64,000 nucleotides of DNA from Luteolibacter luteus (GCF_012913485.1 NZ_CP051774.1:4898001-4962000); one strand, 5' to 3'; positions 8,396 through 16,962 are shown, numbered from the stretch's first letter. The notes: generated from the sequence alone by a model not told the origin. Made by a program: numbers and translations.

Positions 8396-8411
8396 CATGT
8401 TCCCGTCATTT
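8396..8411 (+). promoter_or_regulatory. Candidate response-regulator operator A (11-bp-spaced direct repeat)
   Basis: GTCAT at 8396-8400 is repeated at 8407-8411, one helical turn apart, giving GTCATGTTCCCGTCAT. Downstream, ACG at +5 to +7 and CTA at +10 to +12 after the second half-site are also found after site B (9467-9482), so a TA-containing -10 element may lie 10 bases downstream. The layout is like PhoB/OmpR class II sites overlapping the -35. The ATG of the DUF3616 gene is 41 bases beyond the site. Confidence 0.55.
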
Positions 8412-8452
8412 TCACGAGCTAGTCCTTCCGGTGTTCCTACGGGAAGACGCTC

Positions 8453-9451
8453 ATGAAAATCACCACACGCATTTTCGGAACACTCGCGCTGGCGATGCTG
8501 CCGCTCGCCTCAAAGGCCGAAGGAATCCACCGCATGGAATTCCTCCCGGACGAATGGCATCTGGCCGGGTTTGAAAACTCGCTCGACCTGAGCGGAATCG
8601 CTGCGGCCAATCCCCAGCAATGCCTGGTTGGCAGCGATGAGTCCTTCTACATCCAGCCTGGGGTGATCGATCACGCCAAGAAGCGGATCGAGTCAAAGCG
8701 TCCGATCGCTCTTTCGATCCAGAATACCGGAAAGGGTGGTATGGAAGTGGACATCGAGGGGGTAGCCTTCTCACCGGAGGACCAAGCCTACTATGTCGTC
8801 GGCTCCCACGGTCTCGGGAAGAAGAAGGGAGACTTCCAGCCGGACCGGCATGCGGTTTATCAAGTGCCGGTCGATCAGGGCGGCAAGGTGCTGAGGGATA
8901 AAATCCGCCGCACCAGCTTGCTGCCATGGCTGGAAAAGACGCCGGTGCTGGAGGATCACGTGAAGCAGCCGCTCCAGCAGAATGGCCTGAACATCGAGGG
9001 CCTCACCTACGCAAAGGGAAAGCTTTTCTTCGGCTTGCGGGCTCCAAACAAGAACGGCCGGGGCTTCGTGATCGAGTTGGCTCCGAACGATCTTTTTACG
9101 GGGAAGCCCGGCAAGCTCCAGGTCCATGACATTTCGATTCCGAAGGGCCGGGGCATCCGGGAAATCGCAGCAGTAAAGGATGGGTTCATCATTCTGTCGG
9201 GAAACGCCAGCGCCGAGGCTTCAAAGAAGATCCCGGTGACGATGGCTCCCGGTCCGGATGATCGCTTCGATGTCTATTTCTGGAACGGCACGGATGCCTC
9301 CGACTGCGTGAAGCTCGGCAGTCTGCCGCAGAATGGAGGCAAGGCGGAAGCCCTGTTGATTCTAGAGGACATGCGAGACCACGTGGACATGCTCGTCATT
9401 TTCGACGGCTTGCAGGGAGGCGAACCGATGACCGTCCGCTTCCACCGCTGA
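8453..9451 (+). CDS. Secreted DUF3616 protein
   Basis: The 332-residue protein has a signal peptide, MKITTRIFGTLALAMLPLAS, cleaved near KAEG. The mature region matches the DUF3616 pattern: an opening SLDLSGIAA segment, then DIEGVAFSPEDQAYYVVGSH and NIEGLTYAKGKLFFGLRAP, which read as beta-propeller blades. The molecular role of the family is unknown to me. It heads a plus-strand group with the PepSY protein and a two-component system, and shares with the PepSY gene a candidate operator at nearly the same distance from the start. That makes it a likely output of the downstream regulator. Confidence 0.82.
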   Translation: MKITTRIFGTLALAMLPLASKAEGIHRMEFLPDEWHLAGFENSLDLSGIAAANPQQCLVGSDESFYIQPGVIDHAKKRIESKRPIALSIQNTGKGGMEVDIEGVAFSPEDQAYYVVGSHGLGKKKGDFQPDRHAVYQVPVDQGGKVLRDKIRRTSLLPWLEKTPVLEDHVKQPLQQNGLNIEGLTYAKGKLFFGLRAPNKNGRGFVIELAPNDLFTGKPGKLQVHDISIPKGRGIREIAAVKDGFIILSGNASAEASKKIPVTMAPGPDDRFDVYFWNGTDASDCVKLGSLPQNGGKAEALLILEDMRDHVDMLVIFDGLQGGEPMTVRFHR

Positions 9452-9466
9452 GAAAGGCCGCGCCAG

Positions 9467-9482
9467 ATCATCATCCCGTCAT
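9467..9482 (+). promoter_or_regulatory. Candidate response-regulator operator B (11-bp-spaced direct repeat)
   Basis: ATCATCATCCCGTCAT matches site A (8396-8411) at 13 of 16 positions. The half-sites ATCAT (9467-9471) and GTCAT (9478-9482) are 11 bases apart. The same ACG and CTA positions follow as at site A. The PepSY gene starts 44 bases beyond the site, against 41 at site A. Confidence 0.55.
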
Positions 9483-9526
9483 GGAGACGGACTACCTTTG
9501 AGAACAAATCAAACAATACCAAGATC

Positions 9527-9997
9527 ATGAAGACCATCGCAACCATCAGTGTCCTCGCCCTTGCCACCTCGTTCGCGAGTGCTCAGACCCAGCGTCGTGA
9601 AATCCGCCTCGCCGATTGCCCGCAGGCTGTCCAGTCCACGATTCAGAGCAATGCCCGGGGCGGCCATATCGATGAAGTCGATTTCATCAGCATCGACGGC
9701 AAGGAGATCTACATCGCGGAAGTGGATTTGCCGCGTGACCGCGACTTGAAGGTTTATGTCTCCGGCAATGGCACCTTGTCGAAGACGCTGGAAGACATCG
9801 CCCTGCGTGAGGCACCGGAAGCGGTCCGCAATGCGGTGCAGGGACTGGGTGGCACTGTCGATGATGTGGATAAGGAAATCGCCGGCCAAGTGGTCACCTA
9901 TCATGTGGAGATCGAACGCCACGGAGCCCGCGATCTCGACGTGGTCGTGTCGTCGGATGGCACGATCCTGAGCCAGACCGAGGACGCCGACGACTGA
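9527..9997 (+). CDS. Periplasmic PepSY-like protein (two repeats)
   Basis: The 156-residue protein starts with a signal peptide, MKTIATISVLALATSFASA, cleaved before QTQRR. Two similar halves follow: QAVQSTIQ...EIYIAEVDLPRDRDLKVYVS and EAVRNAVQ...VVTYHVEIERHGARDLDVVVS. Each has the helix-plus-beta-hairpin pattern of PepSY/BLIP-like proteins and ends in a DG-containing turn. Small periplasmic PepSY proteins are often encoded beside OmpR-type two-component systems, as here, and may modulate the sensor. A perfect hairpin separates it from the regulator gene. Confidence 0.8.
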   Translation: MKTIATISVLALATSFASAQTQRREIRLADCPQAVQSTIQSNARGGHIDEVDFISIDGKEIYIAEVDLPRDRDLKVYVSGNGTLSKTLEDIALREAPEAVRNAVQGLGGTVDDVDKEIAGQVVTYHVEIERHGARDLDVVVSSDGTILSQTEDADD

Positions 9998-10014
9998 TCC
10001 GGGAAACATTCGCA

Positions 10015-10047
10015 ACGCCGGAGGTGGACGGGTTCCACCTCCGGCGT
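10015..10047. terminator. Perfect 14-bp stem-loop between PepSY gene and response regulator
   Basis: Positions 10015-10028 pair without mismatch with 10034-10047 around a 5-base loop (CGGGT). No T tract follows, so it may be an attenuator or mRNA-stability element rather than a full terminator. It lies 17 bases upstream of the regulator's ATG at 10064 and could also mask its ribosome binding site. Confidence 0.6.
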
Positions 10048-10063
10048 CATGCTATCCACGGCC

Positions 10064-10732
10064 ATGAGACTTTTGATCGTAGAAGATGCCTCCCGCCTGC
10101 GCGCCACGCTCGGGCAGGCGCTGACGCGGATGGGCCATGCTGTCGACCTCGCGGAGAATGGCGATGAGGGCGATATTATGGGGCGCACCACGAAGTATGA
10201 TGCGGTGGTGCTGGACCGGATGATGCCGGGAAAGGATGGGCTGGAGGTCTTGCGCGGCTGGCGACGCGATGGAATCGATACACCGGTCCTGCTGCTCACC
10301 GCGCTGGATGGGATTGAGGAAAAAGTCAGGGGACTCGGCGATGGCGCGGATGATTATCTGACGAAGCCCTTTGCCCTCGCGGAACTCGTCGCACGTCTGG
10401 AAGCGCTTTCCCGCCGCCGCTATGCGCAGCCGGATCCGAAGGTGAACGTCGGGCCGCTGGAGATCGACACAGCGGCCAAGGCGGTGAGACGGGAGGGGGA
10501 AGATATCTCTCTGACGGCCCGTGAATTCGCTCTCTTGGAATGCTTGGCGCGTCGGCCAGGCCAAGTCCTCAGCCGCGAACAAATCGAAGCCCAGCTCTAC
10601 GCCGAGCTGGACGGACCGCTGAGCAATGCGGTGGACTCCGCCATCTGTTCCCTGCGCCGGAAGGTCAGTCCGCCCGGCACTCCGCCGCTGATCCACACCC
10701 GCCGCGGATTGGGCTACGTGCTCGAAGCATGA
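10064..10732 (+). CDS. OmpR/PhoB-family response regulator
   Basis: From ATG 10064 (MRLLIVEDASRLRATLGQAL) the product has 222 residues. An ATG at 10049 would start within two bases of the hairpin and add five nonconserved residues. The receiver domain has the acidic pair E7/D8, phospho-acceptor D51 (AVVLDRMMPGKDG), and the lysine of DDYLTKPF near residue 100. The C-terminal winged helix (LTAREFALLECLARRPGQVL, then NAVDSAICSLRRK and a GLGYVL end) is of the OmpR type. It overlaps the kinase gene by 4 bases (ATGA). Confidence 0.93.
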   Translation: MRLLIVEDASRLRATLGQALTRMGHAVDLAENGDEGDIMGRTTKYDAVVLDRMMPGKDGLEVLRGWRRDGIDTPVLLLTALDGIEEKVRGLGDGADDYLTKPFALAELVARLEALSRRRYAQPDPKVNVGPLEIDTAAKAVRREGEDISLTAREFALLECLARRPGQVLSREQIEAQLYAELDGPLSNAVDSAICSLRRKVSPPGTPPLIHTRRGLGYVLEA

Positions 10733-12108
10733 TATCGATCCGCTGGCGCCTCACGATCCTCCTTTGCCTCGCGATGGGCACGCTGCTCGTCGCGACGGGT
10801 GTCGGGGTGTTCTTCGGGATGCGGCACATGCTGCGGGAGCAGTTTGATGCCACCCTGACGGCAAAGGCGACGGCGCTGATCACCGCCTCGGAGATCGACG
10901 ATGGGGAATTCGAGATCGATCTCACCGTCCAGGACTTCGCGGGCTTCGGCTCGGAGGATGGCGACTACTTTGAGATCCGCAGGATGAGTGGGGACGTGTT
11001 TCTTCGTTCGCCATCTTTGATTTCCGCGAAGATCGAGATCGGAAAGGAGGGGAAGCCGCCTAAGAACGACGAGGCGCGGATCCGGGAAGCCAAGCTCGGG
11101 GATGGTCGGCCTGCTCGCTTCTACATCCAGCGCTTTTATCCGAAGGACGACAAGAAGCGCCGCTACCAGGACCTTTTCCTGATCGTGGCCAGTCCTGTGC
11201 GTGGCTTGCAGATCCAGCTCGCGCTGCTGGCTACCGTGCTCGCGGTTGCCGGGAGCGCGGCCTTGCTGCTGATGGTTCCGGTGATCCGGCTCGGGATGGG
11301 GAGCGGCTTGCGACCGCTCGACAAGCTTTCCTCGGAGGTTCGGCAGATCCGCCCGGAGAACCTTCATCAGCGTCTCGCTACCGAAAAGCTGCCAGCTGAA
11401 CTGGTGCCGGTGGCGGAGAGCCTGAATGCCTGGCTCGGTCGGCTGGAGGCGTCGTTTGATCGCGAGCGCCGCTTTAGCAGTCACGCGGCGCATGAGTTGC
11501 GAACGCCATTGGCCGAGCTGAAGAGCATGGCGGAACTTGGAGCCATGTGGCCGGAGGAGGCGACACCGGAGCGCTGTGCCGAGATGGTGACGGTAGCGAA
11601 TGAGCTGGAAGCGCTCTTGGAGAAGCTCTCCTTGCTAGCCCGAGCGGACGCAGGGCGTCAGCCGGTGGAGAGGGAAGAGGTGAATCTGGAATCGAGCATC
11701 GGGTCGGTCATCTCCCGTCTGGAGGCGCGGGCTCAAGAGAAGGGGATTCGCTTCGATCGCCGCATCTCCGGAGACACGATCAGCACGGATCCGGTGCTGT
11801 GGACGACCATTCTGCAGAACCTTCTGGGGAATGCTGTGTCGCACGCTCCCGAGGGATCGGTGATCGCGATTGAAGCCTCGCCGCAAGGACTTGCAGTGAG
11901 CAATCCGGCACCGGACTTGGATCGGGAAGATCTGGAGAGGATCTTCGAGCGCTTCTGGCGGAAGGATGACTCGCACAGCGGCTACGGGCACTCGGGGCTG
12001 GGGATGTCCATCGTCAAGGCATGCGCCGGGCTGCTGGGTGCCGAGTGCAAGGCGAGCCTGGGCGAAAATGGTGTGTTCCGGGTTGAGCTCGGGGGGCGGG
12101 CGGCCTGA
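10729..12108 (+). CDS. Sensor histidine kinase
   Basis: The 459-residue partner of the response regulator starts at ATG 10729, overlapping the regulator stop. The helix at about 7-30 (LTILLCLAMGTLLVATGVGV) and a second one near 160-185 flank a periplasmic sensor domain of about 130 residues. A HAMP segment follows (RPLDKLSSEVRQIRPENLHQ). The phospho-accepting H255 lies in HAAHELRTPLAELKS. The ATPase has an N box (NLLGNAVSHAPEG) and a glycine box (GYGHSGLGMSI). The signal is unknown; the adjacent PepSY protein is a candidate periplasmic partner. Confidence 0.93.
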   Translation: MISIRWRLTILLCLAMGTLLVATGVGVFFGMRHMLREQFDATLTAKATALITASEIDDGEFEIDLTVQDFAGFGSEDGDYFEIRRMSGDVFLRSPSLISAKIEIGKEGKPPKNDEARIREAKLGDGRPARFYIQRFYPKDDKKRRYQDLFLIVASPVRGLQIQLALLATVLAVAGSAALLLMVPVIRLGMGSGLRPLDKLSSEVRQIRPENLHQRLATEKLPAELVPVAESLNAWLGRLEASFDRERRFSSHAAHELRTPLAELKSMAELGAMWPEEATPERCAEMVTVANELEALLEKLSLLARADAGRQPVEREEVNLESSIGSVISRLEARAQEKGIRFDRRISGDTISTDPVLWTTILQNLLGNAVSHAPEGSVIAIEASPQGLAVSNPAPDLDREDLERIFERFWRKDDSHSGYGHSGLGMSIVKACAGLLGAECKASLGENGVFRVELGGRAA

Positions 12109-12123
12109 CCTTGGCCAAAGAGA

Positions 12124-12151
12124 AGAGCCGCACCCGTTGGGATGCGGCTCT
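12124..12151 (-). terminator. Terminator between histidine kinase gene and pgi
   Basis: The stem pairs 12124-12135 with 12139-12151, with one bulged A. On the minus strand it is followed by TCTTCTCTTT, which suits termination of pgi; on the plus strand it may also serve the kinase gene. Confidence 0.7.
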
Positions 12152-12177
12152 GCTTAAGAGGATGCTGCCGGTTGGCG

Positions 12178-13731
12178 TTACAGCGAGAAGGTATCTTCCG
12201 CCGGGTTCGAGCCGATGGCGATCTGGGCTTCGCCGTTGGCAGCGAGGTGGGTCAGGCAGTGATAGATGTCTTCTGCATCGGCATCGGTTTCGAAGGCGAT
12301 TTCCTGGGCGGTCTTCGCTTCCGAAATCAGGCGGCTGCGTACTGCGCCGAGGAGATCGAGGAAGACGGCAGCGGCCTTCTTGCCTGCCTCCACGCCGGGC
12401 TGGTGATAGGCGTTGATGTTCACCAAAGAGGCGTAGAAGGACACCGCGCGTTCGAAGAGGGCGATGAGGACGCCGAGCTGGAACGGGGTGACCTCCGGGA
12501 TCGAGATCGTGATCGACTTGCGTCCGGAGTCGTAGAGGGCCTTGCGGGTCCCGCGAAGGAAGCCCTGCAAGTAGTCGGCGGAGCTATTGCCCGGCTCGAC
12601 TTCGATCGACTCGCCGTGGCGGCCCTTGCGGACTTCGATCAGGGTCGCGAAGAAGTTCGGCACACCGTCGCGAAGCTGTTGCACGTAGGCGTGCTGGTCG
12701 GTGGAACCCTTGTTGCCGTAGACGGCAATGCCTTGGTTTACCTTGTTGCCGGCGAGGTCGAGTTCCTTGCCGAGGGACTCCATGACGAGCTGCTGGAGAT
12801 ACTTGGAAAACAGGACGAGCGAGTCCTTGTAGGGAAGGACGACCATGTCTTTCTCACCCTTGCCATTGCCAGCAGCATACCAAGCGAGCGCGAGACGCAT
12901 GGATGCGTTCTTGGCCGCATCGTGCTTGCGGGTTTCCGCATCCATCGCGGCGGCACCGGCGAGGAAAGAGTCGATGTCGATGCCTTGGAGCGCGGCGGGG
13001 ACGAGGCCCACGGTGGACATCACGGAAGTGCGTCCGCCGACCCAGTCTTCCATGGGGAAACGGGCGATGAAGCCTTGTTGCGTCGCGAAGTGGTCGAGCT
13101 TCGATCCTTCGCCGGTCACGGCCACGGCGTGCTTGCCGAAGTCCATGCCCGCGGCGTCATAGGCGGCCTTGGCTTCAACCATGCCATTGCGGGTTTCCGG
13201 AGTGCCGCCGGACTTGGAGATGACCACCACCAGCGTGTGGGCGAGGCCGGCCACGCCGATATCGGAGAGCACGCGGTCGATGCCAGCAGGGTCGGTATTG
13301 TCGAAGAAATGGATCGGCATGCGGGCATTGTGACCGATCGCTTCAGCCACAAGCTGTGGGCCGAGGGCGGAGCCGCCGATGCCAATGAGAAGGATGCGCT
13401 GGAAGATGCCCCCACCCGGTGGTTTCACTTGGCCGGTGTGAACCTTTTCGGCGAAAACCTTCAAGGCGGCGAGCGGCTTGGTTACGGCGTCGCGCAACTC
13501 TTGGGTCGGAGCGAGCTCCGGCTTGCGCAGCCAGTAGTGGCCGACCATGCGGCCTTCGTCGGGGTTGGCGATCGCACCGCTTTCGATGGCTGCGATGTCA
13601 GCGAATGCTTTCTCCACCTTCGGCGCCATTTTCGACAGGAAGGCGTCGTCAAGATCCATCAGGGAGGTGTCCAGCGAGAAGCCGAACTGAGGATAGCGGA
13701 TGAGTGTGGAAGCGTAGTTGGACCAGGACAT
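12178..13731 (-). CDS. pgi: Glucose-6-phosphate isomerase
   Basis: The 517-residue enzyme interconverts glucose-6-phosphate and fructose-6-phosphate in glycolysis and gluconeogenesis. Diagnostic stretches are [31 protein letters not shown] (phosphate binding), [20 protein letters not shown] with [13 protein letters not shown], and a [15 protein letters not shown] segment holding a catalytic His. The length is near that of the long Verrucomicrobia/Chlamydia forms. The gene stands alone on its strand between a terminator and the upstream apt gene. The opposite strand has a long open frame here, which is a GC-skew shadow. Confidence 0.95.
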   Translation of the reverse strand: MSWSNYASTLIRYPQFGFSLDTSLMDLDDAFLSKMAPKVEKAFADIAAIESGAIANPDEGRMVGHYWLRKPELAPTQELRDAVTKPLAALKVFAEKVHTGQVKPPGGGIFQRILLIGIGGSALGPQLVAEAIGHNARMPIHFFDNTDPAGIDRVLSDIGVAGLAHTLVVVISKSGGTPETRNGMVEAKAAYDAAGMDFGKHAVAVTGEGSKLDHFATQQGFIARFPMEDWVGGRTSVMSTVGLVPAALQGIDIDSFLAGAAAMDAETRKHDAAKNASMRLALAWYAAGNGKGEKDMVVLPYKDSLVLFSKYLQQLVMESLGKELDLAGNKVNQGIAVYGNKGSTDQHAYVQQLRDGVPNFFATLIEVRKGRHGESIEVEPGNSSADYLQGFLRGTRKALYDSGRKSITISIPEVTPFQLGVLIALFERAVSFYASLVNINAYHQPGVEAGKKAAAVFLDLLGAVRSRLISEAKTAQEIAFETDADAEDIYHCLTHLAANGEAQIAIGSNPAEDTFSL

Positions 13732-13821
13732 GTTCGGAAAATTGCTAATGGCTAAGCCCTAATTTTCGGACGGGGAAAAGAGGGTAGGAGATGGCGGGCT
13801 ACTGGCAAGCGGCGGGAATGT

Positions 13822-13836
13822 CACGGGCATCCCGTG
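13822..13836 (-). terminator. Short stem-loop downstream of apt
   Basis: CACGGG (13822-13827) pairs with CCCGTG (13831-13836) around a 3-base loop. It lies 62 bases beyond the apt stop and upstream of pgi on the same strand. There is no T tract, so the evidence is weak. Confidence 0.3.
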
Positions 13837-13897
13837 GCGATGAGAAGAATTCAATTACTCGATGACCCGGCCCGATGCTGGTATGATTCCGCCGAAC

Positions 13898-14425
13898 TCA
13901 ATCAAATACGAGAATCGACTCGATCTTGTGACCGCCGAGTTTTTCCCGGCCGTTCAGGAAACCGAGTTCCAAGAGGAATGCCACGCCGACGACATTCGCG
14001 CCCAATTGGTCGAGCAGGGCCAGCGCCGCTGCAGCGGTGCCGCCGGTGGCGAGCAGGTCATCGATCAGGAGGACGGTTTCCCCCGGTGCCACAGCATCGC
14101 GGTGGATCTCCACCACGGATTCACCGTATTCCAAGGAGTAGGACATCTGCCGCGTTTCCCATGGAAGCTTTCCTTTTTTCCGCACCGGGACGAAACCGGC
14201 GCCGAGGCGATCCGCCACGGCTGCCGCGAAAATGAAGCCGCGGGCATCGATGCCGACCACCTTGTCGATTTTCTGGCCGCCCGCGGTATCGCAGAGGAGG
14301 GTGATCGAGTCACGGAAGAGACCTGCGTCACTCAGGATCGGCGTGATGTCCTTGAAGATGATTCCCGGCTTCGGGAAATCGACGACATCACGGATGGCGG
14401 AGCGCAGGGAGTCCGGGGAAGGCAT
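13898..14425 (-). CDS. apt: Adenine phosphoribosyltransferase
   Basis: The 175-residue enzyme salvages adenine to AMP using PRPP. Its length and the motifs FPKPGIIFKDITPILSD, VVGIDARGFIFAAAVA, VRKKGKLPWET and the PRPP-binding ETVLLIDDLLATGGTAAA match Apt throughout. The start MPSPDSLRSAIRDV fits the family. It lies 89 bases downstream of the lipoprotein gene and 166 bases upstream of pgi on the same strand, with no tight operon linkage. Confidence 0.95.
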   Translation of the reverse strand: MPSPDSLRSAIRDVVDFPKPGIIFKDITPILSDAGLFRDSITLLCDTAGGQKIDKVVGIDARGFIFAAAVADRLGAGFVPVRKKGKLPWETRQMSYSLEYGESVVEIHRDAVAPGETVLLIDDLLATGGTAAAALALLDQLGANVVGVAFLLELGFLNGREKLGGHKIESILVFD

Positions 14426-14514
14426 GGACCGTTAGCTAAGCCAAGCCAAGGACCGGGCCAAGCTGGAATATGGAGAGGCTGGAGGTTCATCGCCCCCAGC
14501 CCCGGAATGTTTTT

Positions 14515-15021
14515 TCAGCGGCCTTTGCTGATCTTCTGGCCAACGATCTTGCCGGATTTTTCTTCGACCAGCCAAACGGACTCGGAGCCTCGATCAAGGA
14601 GCCCTTTCACCCGGTAATCTACCCCGGCTTTGGGCGTGAAGGAAATATCCCCGGAGACGTGCCGCGAACCACCGAACAGTCCATCGACCATCGCAGGACC
14701 GTCTGCCGCGTAAACCGTGCCTCCAGTGAGTGTCAGCGTCACGGGTTGCGGCAACACTTGGATCTGGGGTTCTTGGACGGCGAGCACCGGCCCACCGCCG
14801 ACGGGGGTGGCCACTGCGCCACGACCTGCGATCAGCTTTCCATTCACCTTGGTTACCGTGAAGGATTCACCCTTGAAGACATTCTTTTGGGCGGCGGTGC
14901 CCCGGATCGTTGCGACCGGACCGCTGTAGTCAGTGGGAAGGTTGTAATATTGGACGCAACTGGGGAAAGCTACGGTGGCAAGGGCTGCGGCAAGCAGTTT
15001 CAGGCGAGGGGCTATTCTCAT
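14515..15021 (-). CDS. Putative lipoprotein, unknown
   Basis: ATG 15021 gives a 168-residue protein beginning MRIAPRLKLLAAALATVAF and then PSC, a signal peptide with a lipobox-like cysteine at residue 22. An upstream in-frame ATG (15060) would bury the signal peptide and is rejected. The mature part contains two short beta-rich halves with GESFTVTKVNGKLIAGRG and VTLTLTGGTVYAADGP. A further segment, ISFTPKAGVDYRVKGLLD, precedes the C-terminal VWLVEEKSGKIVG. I recognise no family. It is divergent from the tetrapyrrole operon. Confidence 0.68.
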   Translation of the reverse strand: MRIAPRLKLLAAALATVAFPSCVQYYNLPTDYSGPVATIRGTAAQKNVFKGESFTVTKVNGKLIAGRGAVATPVGGGPVLAVQEPQIQVLPQPVTLTLTGGTVYAADGPAMVDGLFGGSRHVSGDISFTPKAGVDYRVKGLLDRGSESVWLVEEKSGKIVGQKISKGR

Positions 15022-15117
15022 GCGCGCGATCTCGTGCCGGGGAACGGAAGGATTTGTCAATCAAGGTCCAAGGGGATGCGCAAAATTCCAGTTCGGTGGG
15101 GGCTCCCGGCAGGCGGC

Positions 15118-15130
15118 GGCACCCGGTGCC
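15118..15130. promoter_or_regulatory. Palindrome in divergent control region of the tetrapyrrole operon
   Basis: GGCACCCGGTGCC has perfect 6-base arms around one central base. It lies 60 bases upstream of the ccsA-like GTG and 96 bases upstream of the divergent lipoprotein ATG. It may be an operator, but such short GC palindromes arise by chance. Confidence 0.25.
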
Positions 15131-15190
15131 GGTGCATTGTCGCCTGATTGTGGGCTTGCGCGGTCGGGAAATGAGCGGCAAGGGAGGGGG

Positions 15191-15958
15191 GTGGACCGCT
15201 GGTTTCTGATCGCCGCTACCGCCCTCGCAGCCGTGGGCGGGATCAATGGCATGTGGACGGTTCACCGGGGCACGCGGAGCCGCTGGACCCTAACCTGGAT
15301 GGTGGCGGCTTTTTTGGCCCAGCTCGGTTTCCTCTATTATCGGGGGCAGGCCCGGGGTGCGTGTCCGCTTGTGGGGATCGGGGAGATCCTCGCATTCCTC
15401 GCTTGGTCGCTGACACTCTTCTACTTGGCGGTCGGGCCGACCTACCGGCTTTCCCTTCTTGGCGTCTTCACCGCTCCCTTGGTCACGATCATCCAGACCG
15501 TCGCGCTTTTGCCGGGTGTCTGGATCTCGAATCCGGAGAAAATGCCGCCCACCGATCCTTGGCGGGAGACCCATGCGGCGACCTCCGTGCTCTCGTACGG
15601 TGCACTCGCCTTGGCCGCCGTGGCCGGGGTGATGTTTCTGGTGCTAGACCGGCAGTTGAAAGATCATCACCTCCAGTCCGGTCTTTTTCGCAACCTGCCG
15701 CCGGTGAGAGAGCTTCTGAAATCCATGGTCCGCCTGCTTTGGATCGGCGTGATCCTGCTTACGATCGGAGTCGTCGCCGGCTTCATGATGCCCCGGCAGG
15801 CATCGGGGACGCCGCACCTGATTGCGGCGACCGGGGTGTGGCTGAGCTATGCAGCGCTGATTTCGATCCGGTTGGTGAGAGGACTGACGGGCCGCAGGAC
15901 GGCCACCATGACGGTGCTCCTCTTCATTGCTTCTCTTTCGGTTTTTGCCTTGGTGTGA
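15191..15958 (+). CDS. CcsA/HemX-like cytochrome c assembly membrane protein
   Basis: The 255-residue product starts at GTG 15191 (VDRWFLIAATALAAVGGING), which has a very strong AGGGAGGGGG ribosome binding site. Frames extending upstream lack coding character. There are about eight hydrophobic helices. The conserved loop PTDPWRETHAATSVLSYGAL carries the His of the CcsA/HemX type. As in Bacillus hemAXCDBL, a HemX-like protein is encoded next to hemA; it may influence HemA level or handle heme. Its stop overlaps the hemA ATG by one base (TGATG), so translation is coupled. Confidence 0.85.
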   Translation: MDRWFLIAATALAAVGGINGMWTVHRGTRSRWTLTWMVAAFLAQLGFLYYRGQARGACPLVGIGEILAFLAWSLTLFYLAVGPTYRLSLLGVFTAPLVTIIQTVALLPGVWISNPEKMPPTDPWRETHAATSVLSYGALALAAVAGVMFLVLDRQLKDHHLQSGLFRNLPPVRELLKSMVRLLWIGVILLTIGVVAGFMMPRQASGTPHLIAATGVWLSYAALISIRLVRGLTGRRTATMTVLLFIASLSVFALV

Positions 15959-16962
15959 TGGAACTCGTCTGCGTCGGTCTGAATCACCGCACCGCGCCCG
16001 TCGAGGTTCGCGAGCGCTTCGCCGTGCCCCAAGGGAGGCTGGGCGCCTCCGCCAAGGAACTCCTCGGGATCGACGGGCTGGCGGAGAGCGTGGTGCTTTC
16101 CACCTGCAACCGCACCGAATTCTACCTCGCGGGCGACCATGCCGAAATGGCTGCAGCCGAACTCCGGCGCCGCCTCGCGCAGGCGCACGGCGCTGACTCG
16201 GATCCGCATTGGTATGAGCATCATCGGATCCAAGCGGCGAAGCATCTGTGCCGCGTGGTCAGCGGGCTGGACTCGATGGTGCTGGGAGAAACGGAAATCT
16301 TTGGCCAAACCAAGGATGCTTACCAGCAGGCACTCAGCGCGGGAGCGACATCCGGTGTCCTGAACCGTGTCTTCCAGCGCGCTTTCGGGATCGGGAAGAA
16401 AGTCCGCACGGATACCCGGATCCAAGAAGGGGCAACTTCGGTAGCTGGAGCCGCCGTCGAGCTTGCGGAGAAAATTTTCGGCAAGCTGGCCGGTTGCCGG
16501 GTGATCGTGATCGGGGCGGGTGAGATGAGCCGCCAGACCGCGCAGGCTCTCGTTTCACGTGGAGCCTCCACGGTCTTCGTGACCAACCGCTCCTACGACA
16601 AGGCCGTGGGCTTGGCGGAGGAGATGGGCGGGCGCGCTGTTCATTTCGACGAATGGCAGTCCGTGCTTGCGGGCGTGGACGTGGTGATTTCCTCGACCAG
16701 CGCGCCGCATCCGGTGGTGCTGCCGCATCATATCGAATCCGTGCGCCGTATCCGGAAATTCCGGCCGCTGTTCCTGATCGACATCGCCGTGCCGCGCGAC
16801 ATTGATCCGGCCTGCGGCGAGATCGAAGAGGCCTACCTTTACGACATCGACACCCTCGAGCAGCTCGCTGGTGAAGCCCGCGCGCGGCGGGAAAAGCAGA
16901 TCGCCGAGTGCGACCGCATCATCGAGGAGGAACTGATCAAGCTGAATTTACCCGGTACGTGA
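15958..16962 (+). CDS. hemA: Glutamyl-tRNA reductase, short form without C-terminal dimerisation domain
   Basis: The enzyme makes glutamate-1-semialdehyde from Glu-tRNA, the first step of C5 tetrapyrrole synthesis. The catalytic Cys50 is in LSTCNRTEFYL. GLDSMVLGETEIFGQTKDAY and the NADPH-binding VIVIGAGEMSRQTAQAL are present, as is DIAVPRDIDPACG. The protein has 334 residues, whereas typical HemA has about 415-455. It stops just after the start of the long spinal helix (IAECDRIIEEELIKLNLPGT), so the dimerisation domain is missing. The stop overlaps the hemC GTG in GTGA, and no remnant of the domain is seen downstream. Confidence 0.93.
   Translation: MELVCVGLNHRTAPVEVRERFAVPQGRLGASAKELLGIDGLAESVVLSTCNRTEFYLAGDHAEMAAAELRRRLAQAHGADSDPHWYEHHRIQAAKHLCRVVSGLDSMVLGETEIFGQTKDAYQQALSAGATSGVLNRVFQRAFGIGKKVRTDTRIQEGATSVAGAAVELAEKIFGKLAGCRVIVIGAGEMSRQTAQALVSRGASTVFVTNRSYDKAVGLAEEMGGRAVHFDEWQSVLAGVDVVISSTSAPHPVVLPHHIESVRRIRKFRPLFLIDIAVPRDIDPACGEIEEAYLYDIDTLEQLAGEARARREKQIAECDRIIEEELIKLNLPGT

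Noticed and set aside
8396-8411. Classical Pho box before the DUF3616 gene
   Set aside because: The spacing is the same, but the half-sites lack the CTGTCAT consensus and there is no phosphate gene nearby; I list it only as a generic OmpR-type operator.
12142-13755. Long open frame on the plus strand opposite pgi
   Set aside because: It is the complement of a well-conserved pgi gene; codon third positions and lack of any family match mark it as a shadow from high GC.
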